From contig JASXTE010000015.1 in the NCBI GenBank assembly GCA_030280995.1, forward strand, positions 1,506,501-1,570,500: DNA of 64,000 bases, given 5' to 3'. Position 1 is the first letter of the stretch, and every line of letters begins with the position of its first letter. Source of the stretch: Hemileia vastatrix. Lineage: Eukaryota; Basidiomycota; Pucciniomycetes; Pucciniales; Zaghouaniaceae. Both the position numbers and the translations under genes were made by a program. Positions 33,192 through 43,906 of the stretch are shown piece by piece. A model generated the notes under the pieces. The model was not told the origin of the DNA. It saw only the letters and a program-made list of their open reading frames with translations, and searched no databases.

Positions 33192-33399
33192 TAGTTTATC
33201 CTCATTCGGGAGGTTGATAAGATTTTTATAAAGCATCATAGTTTATCCTCATTGCGGAGTTTGAAAAGGTTTTTATAAACATCATAGTTTATCCTCATTG
33301 CGGAGGTATCAATAAAGTTTCATAAATGTCATAGTTTATCCTCATTGCGGAGGAATCCTAAAATTTTGTTGATATTATAGTTTATCCTCATTGCGGAGG
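33192..33399 (+). repeat. 46-47-bp tandem array at the pol 3' end
   Basis: Five copies of TAGTTTATCCTCATTGCGGA (first has CATTCGGGAGG) start at 33192, 33239, 33285, 33332 and 33378. Spacers are AT-rich. The last copy overlaps the C-terminal codons of integrase (LRNEDKL on the minus strand). A single relative sits at the same place in R4 (about 45124-45148). Confidence 0.9.
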
Positions 33400-34535
33400 T
33401 AGACTTCGGCACTCTTGGTGCCTCTAGGATAGAACCGCTTCACTTGATCGGCTGCTACCCTCTTCTTCAATACAACTCCATCCAACTCTTCTAAAACATA
33501 TGAACCACCGGAAACTTGCTCCTTGATTTTATATGGTCCATTCCACCTATCTGCAAACATCTTTCCCCACTGACTTTCCAAACTCCTATTATACACCAAG
33601 ACCATATCTCCTGGGTTCAAAGGTTTCCTTAATCGATGTGCCAACCGCTCATCCCAATATCTAACTGATTGATTTCGGATCTTCATCATCCGCGAATATC
33701 CCTTTTGTAAATGTTCTTCTTTCTTTTCTAGCTGCATCATTCTTGCACACAATAATTCTTCAGTAGTTTTGACCGTGTCCCAGTCAACTCCAAGATATGA
33801 TTCAGCTTCTAAATCAACCGGTAAAACTGCTTTCTGTCCAAAAACAAGTTCATAAGGTGAAAATCCGGTCGTCCATTTGGCAGTGATTCGATCAGCAAAT
33901 AAAACTAAATGTAAATAGTGCCTCCACTTTTCGGCACTTGTCCCACACATTTTAACTAAAGCATCCTTAATAACTTGATGCCCTCTTTCAACCATGCCTT
34001 CAGCTTCAGAATAATATGGGGTTGCTACCCTAACCTTTGATCCAACTTTCAATACGGCCTCTTTAAACTCTGTCCTAAATTCAGGACCTCCATCTACCAT
34101 CACCAACTTCATCACCCCATACCTATATACCCAATTATTCAACAAAAATTCTGCCACATTTTTGGCAGTTAAATTAATAAGAGGCGCTGCCTCTACCCAA
34201 CCAGATAAATCATCTCTGGCCACAATTAAATATTTAAACCGTCCCTCTTTTATATGAACGGCATCTAAACTAACTCTCCCAAAGAGCGTATATTCACCGG
34301 TCGCGTGTCCAGGTTCTTTTGGCCTTAAATAACTTTGTCTTTGACACTCTTTGCATGACTGAACCCACTGTTTAACAGCTATCTTCATTCCAGTCCACCC
34401 AAATCGATCAGAAATTCTTCTAAATGTTTCTCCAACGCCTCTATGCCCAAGATCTTCATGCAGTGATTTCAAAACTAATTCTTGCCCCTTCTGTTGAGTT
34501 ATAACTACTTGAGGATTTGGATACCTTCTCCTCAT
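33375..34535 (-). CDS. R3 integrase
   Basis: Uninterrupted 386-residue frame. An HHCC zinc-binding domain is at the start (His26, His31, Cys61, Cys64), then the catalytic core: Asp91 in SLDAVHI, Asp148 in VDGGPEF and Glu183 in MVERGHQ, the D,D,E triad of retroviral-type integrases. The C-terminal part (WGKMFADRWNGPYKI, GSYVLEELDG) is typical of Ty3/gypsy integrases. It would insert the cDNA, leaving 5-bp target duplications such as those seen for R3. It is part of the Pol polyprotein; an in-frame TGA just upstream (about 34539-34541) cuts it off from the rest, so as it stands it is a fragment. Confidence 0.85.
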   Translation of the reverse strand: MRRRYPNPQVVITQQKGQELVLKSLHEDLGHRGVGETFRRISDRFGWTGMKIAVKQWVQSCKECQRQSYLRPKEPGHATGEYTLFGRVSLDAVHIKEGRFKYLIVARDDLSGWVEAAPLINLTAKNVAEFLLNNWVYRYGVMKLVMVDGGPEFRTEFKEAVLKVGSKVRVATPYYSEAEGMVERGHQVIKDALVKMCGTSAEKWRHYLHLVLFADRITAKWTTGFSPYELVFGQKAVLPVDLEAESYLGVDWDTVKTTEELLCARMMQLEKKEEHLQKGYSRMMKIRNQSVRYWDERLAHRLRKPLNPGDMVLVYNRSLESQWGKMFADRWNGPYKIKEQVSGGSYVLEELDGVVLKKRVAADQVKRFYPRGTKSAEVYLRNEDKL

Positions 34536-34541
34536 TAAACG

Positions 34542-36785
34542 TCAACCAGATAGGTAAAACGTAGATGACTTCCTCTTGATAGCCACCCATTCATCGTCTT
34601 CACAATCTTCTGGCTTCTCTAAAGTCAACAAATATTTGACTAACAAAAAATAAAATCCAGTCTGACCCCAGACTTCATCTTGAAAATCGATTAATATAAC
34701 ATCAATAGGGACTTCTCTATCACCAATATCACCTGCACATGAATGAGCCAATAATCGTTGACCCCTAAATAAATCTTTAATCGAGCTATGTTGACGTTTT
34801 TCTTCTGAACCTTTGGATCCTTCGTAAACCATATTTGAAAATACCTCTTTCTCTTTATCCACCTTTTAATTTAAATTCTCTAATTCTCCAACATATACAC
34901 CATTCCTTTATTTACTACTATCCCACACTACCAATCCATCTTCCTCTACATACACCACATCTTCTAATATTTCCTTTCTACCAAATTTATCTACACCTTT
35001 TCCAACACCTTTATTAACATAAAAACTATTTTCCAGTTTATTCTCTTGGTGGAGGTCATCATCACCATAATCTAAACACAATAATCCTGCCAGTTTAATC
35101 TCATGGGGGAGGTATGGAATGTCTTCAGCTCCTTTAGTGCTGGCTTTGATCATAGGTATATCTTCATCGAACTCTTCTGAGTCTGAATCTTCTTCAGTGG
35201 GTGGTCTCCTTGATAAACCATCTGGCATAGTAAAAGTTTTGCCAGGCTTATGAACTAAATCAAACAAAAAATGTTGAATAAAAGCTACCCATCTCGTCAT
35301 GGGTGCGTTTGGTAAACTTGGGGAATTAATCATCTGGATTAAAGATTTTGCATCCACTTGCAACTCAAAATGTTGCCCCCACAAAATATGCTGAAGTTTT
35401 TTCAGTATTTTCACCACACCACAAAATTCCAATTTTGGTTGAGAATATCTTGATTCGACCTCAGTAAATACTACAGATTCATACCTAACTGGCCTGATGT
35501 AACCAGCTTTATCCATCTGAGACAAAACGGCCCCAGCTGCAACCTGACTTGAATCAACTGCTAAATAAATTCTGCCAGCATCTTTTCCATAATCCAACTT
35601 GTGCAGGACTAAATCCTTCCCCACAACCTCCTTCAACTTCACAAACGCCTTTTCACACTCTTCATCCCACTCCCAGTCTGCATCCTCTCTTTTTAACCGT
35701 CTCAATGGAGCTGCCAATGAAGAAAAGTCCTTAATGAACATTCTAACATATAGGCAAACCCCTAAAAACCCTCTGACTTCTGTCGTATTCTTGGGTCTTG
35801 GCCAGGACTGAATTTTGTTAACTTTCTTCTTGGACATAATCCTACCCTCTCTACATACCACATGGCCTAATATATCTAAGGCTGGCACACAACATGAAAA
35901 TTTTGAACCTGAAATAGTTAAACCAGCCTCTTCAATTCAAAACAAGATTCTTTCTAATGTAATTGCAAACTCCCAAATGAATTTGCGTATCCTGGGATTC
36001 TCTTCCAACACCTGGTTATCATAGTCGGTTGTTGGTCCCTTAATTCCTCCATCATCTATAAAGATTCCAGCATATTGTGGAATTTCCTCTTGAAGGATAC
36101 AAGCCATCTGAGCTTGATAAACTGCAACCAAATTTGTTGCTCCTTGAGGTAATCTTGTTAACTGTAAACGTCCTAGTGGTGTATCAAATGTAGTGAGAGG
36201 CCTTGAGTCTGGATGTAACTCTCTCTCATCATATCAACCCATAATATCTCCCAAACCATAACACACTCTCCCTGCAAACGCTTCAACAAACTCCTCAGCA
36301 ATAGGCGGTATCCCAGCATCCTTTATTGTAATCCTATTTAATTCCCTAAGATCATGAACAACTCTAAGCTTGCCATTCGGTTTCTTGATACAAAATACTG
36401 GACTAGAATAACTTGACATTGATTGCTCATACAGTCCAGTGCGTATCCCTTCTCTGACAACTTCAATATAGGCTTCTTTTAATGCAGCCAGAATAGGAAT
36501 CGGTTTCTGCTGCCACGGTTCATGTCATACCACAGGAATCTTGTAAGGCTCTACATAGGAATGCTTCAATACACCCCTCTCCTCTTCTACAAAAGCAATG
36601 GCCTTCTCTCGCTTGACCATCACATCCAACAACAACTTCTTCTCTTCTTCAGACAACCAACCATCAGGTCCAAAATTAACCACACCCAGTCTCTCAAAAG
36701 TGATTCTTGACGTCTCAGAAAATTCAGGCGGATTCTTTACCAAGGGACTTTCATAAGGATCTCTTGATAACCTTGGTCTTCTCAA
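34542..36785 (-). pseudogene. R3 reverse transcriptase and RNase H
   Basis: Pol core read downward from 36785. RT shows GKLRVVHDLRELNRITIKDA, LPQGATN and the catalytic FIDD at 36062-36051. The thumb side reads GHVVCREGRIM and TEVRGFLGVC. RNase H has VDSSQVAAGAVLSQ, the Glu-containing ESRYSQPKLEF and a later Asp in LQVDAKSL. A Ser/Asp-rich link and a conserved block (PIDVILIDFQDEVWGQTGF) lead to integrase. In-frame stops at about 36525, 36231 and 35934 are all TGA; TAA near 34905 ends the RNase H piece. In the polyprotein these domains copy the RNA and remove it. Confidence 0.85.
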
Positions 36786-36794
36786 GGGTGGATT

Positions 36795-37697
36795 TTATTC
36801 GGCAGGTAGCGGTTCATTAATAGGTCCAACTTTATTTGCTACCTTCTTATATTTGGCTGCGTCCACATCTAAATAAACTTGAGGTAAAACATTTACTTTT
36901 GTATCGCCATTAAAAATTTCATCAAATGAATCTTCTTCATTGCCAGAATCGGAATAAGAAAAATTAGAAAAATGTTTTATTTCATTTTTAAATTTTACCA
37001 TTTTCTCCTTTCCCTCGTCTAATTTATAAACAGATTTTCCAACACCTTTTCTTCCCTTATCCAACAGTAAATCACCCCTAAAGAAAGTTGGCAGTTTAAC
37101 CTCTTGCTGGAGGACCGGAATTGAATTTTCACAAAAATTAATTTTTTGTGTTTTAATTATACTGAGATTTTTAATTGGGTTTTGATGTGATTTTTGCAGT
37201 TTACCCTCTTGCTGGAGGTCAAAAATAGAAGGAGATACTTGCAGTTTAACCTCTTGATGGAGGTAAAAAATAGAAGGAGATACTTGCAGTTTAACCTCTT
37301 GCTGGAGGTCCATAATAGAAGGAGATACTTGCAGTTTAACCTCTTGCTGGAGGTCCATGATAGAAGGAGATTCTTGCAGTTTAACCTCTTGCTGGAGGTC
37401 CAAAAACATACCCTTCCAATTTTTATCCAACCTAATTTGGCCCATTTTGCCTTTTTCACCATTTTTAAATTTAATAGAAAAACAGGTTAAATCCAACAAA
37501 CATATAGAAAATTCCAAAACGTATTTGCACTCCAAAGTAATATTAACAGAAAATAATTGAGAATCCACTTGAGTTATCTCCAAGTGAGCTGACCTATTGC
37601 AATCCGGGATCTCATCCTGAGGAGAGATTACAACATTTGAGTGATCAGCCCCAGCTACCCTAAAAAATGAGGGCATCCATCCCTTTCCAACAAACAT
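36795..37697 (-). CDS. R3 pol linker with 15-residue tandem repeats
   Basis: 300-residue open frame between protease and RT, without a known domain. Its middle holds five tandem 45-bp units (37196-37400, plus one outlier at 37091) encoding LQQEVKLQVSPSI and variants. On the plus strand each unit contains GCAGTTTAACCTCTTGCTGG, a relative of the non-coding 21-bp motif. The C-terminal side (KYKKVANKVGPINEPLP) is shared with R4. Amphipathic Gln/Glu/Lys repeats could form a coiled coil. It overlaps the protease frame end by 43 bases, so a frame change occurred here. Confidence 0.7.
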   Translation of the reverse strand: MFVGKGWMPSFFRVAGADHSNVVISPQDEIPDCNRSAHLEITQVDSQLFSVNITLECKYVLEFSICLLDLTCFSIKFKNGEKGKMGQIRLDKNWKGMFLDLQQEVKLQESPSIMDLQQEVKLQVSPSIMDLQQEVKLQVSPSIFYLHQEVKLQVSPSIFDLQQEGKLQKSHQNPIKNLSIIKTQKINFCENSIPVLQQEVKLPTFFRGDLLLDKGRKGVGKSVYKLDEGKEKMVKFKNEIKHFSNFSYSDSGNEEDSFDEIFNGDTKVNVLPQVYLDVDAAKYKKVANKVGPINEPLPAE

Positions 37698-38164
37698 AAT
37701 TCACCAGAAGCGGTCCGTTTTATACGCCGCTTCTTGGTGCAAACACAACACTGGCACAGAGTAGTAATCCCTGGCCGTGTTTCCCAACCTTCATCTCCAG
37801 GAGGCGCTAACCGCATATGTAAACTCCGCATATCTTCACCATTGATCTCCAAACTAATCCCCATGCAAGCTTGATACCCTATCCTGGCATCAAAATCCAT
37901 CAAAAAAGGACCACCAAGAACAGTTTTGACTACTCCTCTGGCCACATAAAAGTGAACCTTACCAACAGATCCACCAATGCCTAACCTGACATGCTCAGCT
38001 GTGCCCATCAGCTCTGTTGCATGCCCTCCAATACCTCTGAGGTTTCCCCCAGTCCCAATTTTAATTGGCAAGCCTATACTCGTTGCTTGCTCCAATGAAA
38101 TTAAATTAATTTGAGACCCTGAATCGACCAAGGTCATTACTTCTTTACCATTTAGAGTTACCAC
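37655..38164 (-). CDS. R3 aspartic protease
   Basis: Retropepsin frame with catalytic LVDSGSQINLISL near the start, Gly-rich GGNLRGIGGHA, and VLGGPFLMDF. After the core comes CQCCVCTKKRR, the Cys/basic cluster seen in all four elements. The frame overlaps the end of gag by a few bases in another phase; comparison with R1 and R4 shows one base missing in the R3 junction (SAPW against SAPL), so this is a frameshift mutation rather than programmed overlap. Confidence 0.8.
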   Translation of the reverse strand: MVTLNGKEVMTLVDSGSQINLISLEQATSIGLPIKIGTGGNLRGIGGHATELMGTAEHVRLGIGGSVGKVHFYVARGVVKTVLGGPFLMDFDARIGYQACMGISLEINGEDMRSLHMRLAPPGDEGWETRPGITTLCQCCVCTKKRRIKRTASGELCLLERDGCPHFLG

Positions 38165-41100
38165 CAGGTAACCCAGGGAGCGGAAAAATGTGTATCTACA
38201 TCTTCCCCAAACTTTTCAGCATTTTCACAAATATATTCCACCTCTCCAGTTGAAACCCGACGCCTCGTCAAATGCTTCTTTTGCTTTTCAGCAAGCACTG
38301 GACTAATCGTAAATAACTCCCCCAAAGATAAGGGAATCTGCAGTTGAATCATCCTATTCAAAACTGCGTCCATCACATTAGCTTGACCAGAAACTACTGG
38401 CCGCTCATACTGGACCTTTGATTTAACAACCTTGGCCCTGGGTACCTCTTGAGGTCCAACCAAGCCATCTTCACCTCCCATAATAACATCTTCACTTTCT
38501 ATAACCCTAACTCCGTCACCAGCTTCTTGCACTAATCCTGATCCATCGCTAGTCCCTCTTACACACTCCATTGGGATGGGACCGCTAAAACTTGGTCTTG
38601 GTAGAGACGCCAACGGTACGTCCTCCTCAGAATCCGAATCATCCTCTGGCATAGGCTCACCATTTAAATCAAACTTGCCATAACTAGGGGGCCCCATATC
38701 AGCAATCCCCTTCTGCATTTTATATAATTCGTCCTTAGAGTAAGGGTTCAATTTGTTGGCAGCAGTTTGAGCACTAGAATTTTTGTCTTTAGAGTAAGGG
38801 TTCACTTTGTTATTGGCCTTACTAAGATTAGCCCTCAATTGGCTCTGAATGCTACTCTTCGCCTTAGTAGCAGCTGCTCTTCTAGCATAATTAACATCAT
38901 ATTCACCAGCCATAGAGCTACCTTCCACCTGGGCAACCGTCGCCAGCTCTAAACCACCATAAGAAGTAGAAAATATGGCTTTACTGACCTCTTTCTCTTT
39001 ACCTTTGTCAGCTTTTCCACCATTACCATTACCATTTTTGCCACCCTTAACATTAAAATCTTCATCTTTTATTTCTTCAAATCTGGCTCTCCTTTCAGCC
39101 ATTAAATTTCTTCTGACCAAATCAGAAGGAGACTGTCCATCATGGGGCTTGATGAACAAACCATCAGGAAATTTATAAACTTTACCATCAAATAAAACTT
39201 GCACAGCATCCATATCCTTATCAAGAGCAAAACAAACTATTGCTCTGTGCCCCCTCCTATTACAATAGGAGCACACCTTTGGCTCATCATAGCCACCTCT
39301 ATAACTACTACCACTGTGGTGATCCAAACCTGGGTAGGCCTTTGGAGTGCATTTTTGGGGGTATTTTGTATGTAGGGTGTTATTGGGGTTATGGTGTTAT
39401 TAGTGGATTTTTTCATTTTTGGGTGGTAGTTAGTAGTGTTTATGGAGGCTTAATCTAGGGTTACTTATTATGTCTCAGCTTAATGTCCTTTCTTTTCTCT
39501 TCATTTTGGTATCCCTTATGGGTGGTTACCTTGTTTTATAGGGTAGTTATGGTGTTGTTATTGGTATTTATCGGATGTTTATTGCTTAGTGGTGCTTATG
39601 TAGGCTTAAGCTAGGGTCACTTATTATGTCTCAGCTTATTTTTCTTTATTTTCTTTTCATTTTGGTATGTCTTATGTGTGTTTATTTTGTTTATTAGTGA
39701 AGTTATGGGTTTTTAGGGTTTTTAGGGTTTTTATGGGTTGTATGGGTGTTTTAGGGCCTAGAAGCGGCCAGCCCGCCCCCAAGCGGCCTGCCTTCGCCTA
39801 AGCGGAGCGGCCTCCAAGCGGCCTGGCCGCCTGGGCACTGGGGAGGCGCTAAAATGCACTTTCATGCATGAAAAAGGCTGGAAAAGCTGGATTTTGGCTG
39901 GGGAATTGGTCAGGGTGGTCTGTGCGCTGGCTGTATGATGCGTGTGTGGGAAGATTTTTAGGGGGGGCATCTTATCTCTTTACTCATCGCCTCTCTGTTA
40001 CTCACTATCTCATTGGCTTGTGTTTTGTTGGAATATATTACTGTTCATTTCAACTCTTTCTGGTAGTCTGTCTGGGACTATTATCTTCACTTTTAAAGGG
40101 GTCAAGAGTGTTTAATTAGAAGGTCTAGCAAACAGTTCTCCAATTTTCTGCAACAGTTAAATCTCACTTGTTTTTCTAAAGGGACAGGGGATTTTCTCTC
40201 TGGCTTTTCTCCAACTCCCTTGGTCAGGCCTATAGCTAGTACTATAGGATTGTCTACACCACCATTCCCACCATTTCTCCCATTGCTTGGGAAGCGGTTA
40301 CCGTTGTTATTGCCGTTATAATTTTGACGTTCATAACCTCTGGACTGATAAGAAGTCGACATCAACAAAGAAGCGATTGGGGCCTTGTTAGCCTTCTGAG
40401 TCTCTTGAACAAATATTTTTAACTGTTTGGTTAAATCGGCCAAGTGATCGACCATCTTATTATCAACATTACCCTCAACTTTTGCAGCCGGTAGTCCCAT
40501 TTGTGCCTTCTTAGCCTCCTGGGCTTTGACCATAATATTGTTGTTTTCAGCCAAAACTTTGCTAACCTTGCTAACATATTGAGTGCAGGACTCTTGATAT
40601 TTTTCCAATGCTAACAACTTGAGATGGGCCTGAATGTTCTCTTTGATAACCTCCAGAGTCGGCAGTTTCTGCTCACCATTAGGCAGTTCCTTCATCAAAT
40701 CTTTTCTTGATAGATCTTTCAAGACGTCCATTCGAATATCCCTGCTTCATGCTGACCAAAACAAATCTTTTGCTTGATTCTAATGCACTAACTCATCCAC
40801 CAATATGAGATATTCCACCACTTCATCAAACTGAACACAGAGCTTTTTGAAGTCAGCCATAGAATAAACTCCACCTTTTGCTTGCCAGTCTCCAACAATT
40901 TTATTGAGGTCCATCATAGTAAACCTAACACCCCATCTATCAACCATAGCTTTAGAAAGCTTAACCCAATTCTTGTCCTTAAATGACTGCATAGCAATAA
41001 CCTCTTTTTCCACCTCCCTATCAGCAATAAAAAATCTAACTTGCTTCACCATATCCACATGAGAAGCACCATCAACATCAGCAGCAGCTTCATACCTGCT

Positions 41101-41211
41101 AATGAACCATTTAACCTCCTCCCCATCAAAATTTGGGCCATCCAAAGAAACAATTCTAACTGAGGGAGTAAGAGGGTTAGAAGATCCAGAAGCAACAGCA
41201 GAAGAAGACAT
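38158..41211 (-). pseudogene. R3 Gag, interrupted by a solo LTR
   Basis: Start at 41211 (MSSSAVASGSSNPLTP). N-terminal gag domain (FDGEEVKWFISRYEAAADVD, WGVRFTMMDLNKIV) to a TAG at about 40777 and a TGA about 10 codons on, then RMDVLKDLSRKDLM and a Lys-rich stretch to 40258. The type C LTR lies in the Gly/Asn-rich hinge just before the zinc knuckle. The frame resumes at 39314 with CSYCNRRGHRAIVC (CCHC), an acidic region (DDSDSEEDVPLASLP) and the C-terminal block shared with R1 and R4 (FERPVV-like, GELFTISPVLAEKQKK). Assembles the virus-like particle in this family. Confidence 0.85.
39315..40257 (-). mobile_element. Solo LTR type C inside R3 gag
   Basis: Inverted relative to the copy at 19793. 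Plus strand begins TGTGGTGATCCAAACCTGGG and ends GATTGTCTAC. Flanking ACCAC (39310-39314) and ACCAC (40258-40262) are a perfect 5-bp target duplication if the LTR ends in GTCTAC, which would make its end non-canonical. Confidence 0.9.
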
Positions 41212-41375
41212 CCCAATAAGTAATAAAATGTGTTAAAAATTGATGAAATAAAAAGCCTCTTGCAGGCCAATAACAAAAATCCAATTAGAGTTCCAGAAAA
41301 TAAGCCTCTTGAAGGCTAAGAACGTTTTTGATCCAAGTAAGTCTTTAAAGAAAGCTAGAGAAACCGAACCCCACG

Positions 41376-41385
41376 TTGGGCGCCA
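41376..41385 (-). other. Primer-binding site of R3
   Basis: TGGCGCCCAACGTGGGG on the minus strand begins three or four bases after the 5' LTR. Identical core to R1, R2 and R4 despite the different LTR. Confidence 0.75.
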
Positions 41386-41388
41386 ACA

Positions 41389-42499
41389 ATGGTAAGGTAA
41401 ACTCTTACAGTCGCCTTGCTGTAAGCAGAATCCGGGGGAGATGTGTGGATTTAGCTGAAAACCCCGTCCTTCCAATAAAAATAACAAAATGGGAATTCTA
41501 AATCACTAAGCTAACCCGTCTACTTGGATCTCATTGATAAAAAATAATGAAACTCTAATATGTTTAACGCTTTTTGAGATTTAATGAAAATGGCTGTTGA
41601 GAGAGAAATACTGATAACAACAGTTAAGTAGTACCAGTGAAAGATCTAATGATTGACTTATATGTTTTTATGATGATTTAAATTTTAATGAGACAGCAAT
41701 AATCAAGTCCCTAGTGAAAATACCTTTCAAATGATACCCTATATGAGTTTATTTAAACTGTTGAATTGTATTTCAAAAATGTTATGTAAAAATAATAATG
41801 TTATAAGGGTATTATAACTTATTTTATTTGTTGAGTAATAAAAAATGAGACCGTGGTGGTTAAAGATTAAGCTGTATGTTGTATCCCCCCCCCCTCAATT
41901 TCGAGTCTGAGAGACTCTTTAGTATTCCTAGTCAAGTGCCTAAGTTTTCCCCTCCAGAGCTCTCCCAGAGTCAATCCGGAGCCCGTACGGAGTCAGAACG
42001 GAGTCCGTACGGAGTCGAAGCGGAGTCCGTTCGGACTCAATTAGAACCTTTAAAACTATATTAAAAAATCTAGAAAAATTACACATAATAGAGCCACTTC
42101 CCCTTTACATTCCGAACTAAATTTCGTAGTCTGCACAGCTCTAATCACCCTGTGAAAATTCATCAAAGTTAAGTATTTTCTAAAAATGTAAATATTTCTA
42201 TAAAACTTTAAAATTCATTTAAAAATATAAGAAAAATAGTAACAATTCTGGGAAAATTTCCCAAGGTTCTTGAGTGACTCCACTTGATACTTATAAACTC
42301 TTCAGACCATAAAAATAAGTTTTCTCTGTAAAATAAATTGTTTTCGCGTAGGCATTTGCTCTTGACCGATTTCTTCATATTTAAAACTCAAATAAATTAA
42401 ATAAAACCCTTTTATATAAAAAAAAATAACGCCAATCTTGCACGCTGTAAAAACTCCATTTACGTACTTAGGTGCTATACTAAACTTTAGGCTACCACA
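41389..42499 (-). repeat. LTR type B, 5' LTR of R3
   Basis: Matches 26880-27962. It has more CGGAGTCC-type repeats (41965-42035) than the 3' LTR and several point differences, so the two LTRs have diverged since insertion. Confidence 0.85.
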
Positions 42500-43906
42500 A
42501 CGCCAAATACCCTATTCCTCCGGCTTCTCCTTCTCACAAACACATCTCCAGATCCCCTACCAGATCCCCAGAGCTTGGTCCTTCCTCTTCCTCTCTATCT
42601 TCTGCTCCTTCCAGAAGATCCAGAAGCTCAGATTCCCGCACTCTTCCCAAAAGATCACCCTTAGCCTCACAAGAAACTGCTTTTATCTCCGCCAAATTAG
42701 CTCCAAAAGCTTCAAAATCAACTCCCAGGCTTCTAGACCGCGTCCAGGCAGCCCGCCTGCCTCACCAAACAGTGAAAACCAAGGCCAAAACCTCCAAAAA
42801 CGTCCAGAAAATAGCCAAATTCATCCAGACAACAACAACAACTCAACCCAACTACCTCCTACTGCTCCCAGAGCAATGCAATTCACCCTTCCAAAGTCCA
42901 AAAGCACCAAAATTTACCAGATTTCTAAGAGAACTGCCAGAGAACCCCAAGAAGAAACCAGAACACCACACACTGCTCCACAAAAACAACTTCATCCCCA
43001 ACTAAGACAAAGAAAATACACCTCTCCTCTCTCAGCCAACTACTCTTCTGACAGTTCCATCTCTTCAAATTCTCCATCCAGAAGAGAGCAGTCTGCTTCC
43101 GAATCCCCGTCTCCTGCTCCATCCTTTAACAACCCTGGTACTCAATTACCAGCACCTCCTCCAGCTGAATCCAACAGAAATAACAACCACAACAACAACC
43201 ACAATCTCAATCCTCCAACTAGGCCCCAGGAACCTCAGCATCCCAGTTCACCTTCTCAGTATGCTTCAGAGGAAGACCATGAGAATCCATATCTTTCCCT
43301 AGTTGATCCACCCACTATGACCATTACAAAATTGTCAGAGATCCAAATCCCAGATGCTTACAGATTTTATGAGCTTCCAATCTGTAAGTACCAAATTAAT
43401 TATTCCATTTATTCAACAAAAATAATTACTGATCCAATTCTTCTTGTCTAGTTGGCACCCCTCCTCCTGAATCTATTATTGGAGTTGGCCAAACTCTTGA
43501 AACCTCTTTGACCCTGGATTATGGAGACATGAAGAAACACCTAAGCACCATGTGTTCCAATATGCTAAAAACCTTTGCCCTCCATGGACCTTAAAATGAC
43601 TTTGAAAAATCCCTGAGAAAGCGCCTACTGGACGACCACTGGAAAATGTCTAGGATCATTAAACACACGCTCCAGCACTCCATTCCTGCCTCTTCTTCTT
43701 CCTCCTCTGAACTTCCCTCTAATCCAATCCCTGACCATTACAATCCCTATAATCTCTCCAGCAGGATGCACTTCAAAGAACACAGTGCTTCCCACAATCC
43801 CAACAAAAAAACAAAAACGTCATCACAATCCGGACCAGCCTCCAGAAGCTTCATAATCCAGACAATGAGCTCCTGCAAAAAGATTAGAAACATAATAATA
43901 ATATAA
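42500..43906 (+). pseudogene. Antisense Zn2Cys6-like gene, copy beta, second part (R4)
   Basis: Continues the frame of 26691-26879. A long Ser/Pro/Gln/Asn-rich, probably disordered region follows (one frame change at about 42740), then an acidic segment (YASEEDHENPYLSLVDPP) and RFYELPI. A 68-bp intron (43384-43451, GTAAGT to GTCTAG) keeps frame into GTPPPESIIGVGQTLETS and a helical tail (MKKHLSTMCSNMLKTF, FEKSLRKRLLDDHWKM), with one TAA near 43592. The tail aligns in pattern with those of alpha and gamma. The in-frame intron on the plus strand argues this was a real, spliced gene transcribed against gag-pol. Confidence 0.6.

Larger units (their letters stand above)
26880..42499 (-). mobile_element. 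R3: complete gypsy-type element with type B LTRs
   Basis: Minus-strand order: 5' LTR (42499-41389), primer-binding site (41385-41376), gag (interrupted by a type C solo LTR), protease, repeat-rich linker, RT, RNase H, integrase (to 33375), 46-bp motif array, hairpin module, plus-strand Zn2Cys6-like gene (31174-32187), motif arrays, polypurine tract and 3' LTR (27962-26880). A partial second LTR and polypurine tract come from an internal duplication. Flanks ACGCT (26875-26879) and ACGCC (42500-42504) form a 5-bp target duplication with one mismatch, inside antisense gene beta of R4. Confidence 0.85.

Noticed and set aside
37196..37400. Regular 45-bp repeats that resemble a CRISPR array
   Set aside because: The repeat period is in frame within pol, the intervening bases are also repeated rather than unique spacers, and the sequence is eukaryotic with introns and LTR retroelements.
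37194..37490. Plus-strand open frame with repeated FNLLLEVHNRRRY peptide
   Set aside because: It is the mirror of the minus-strand pol repeat, which is the reading frame supported by homology along pol.
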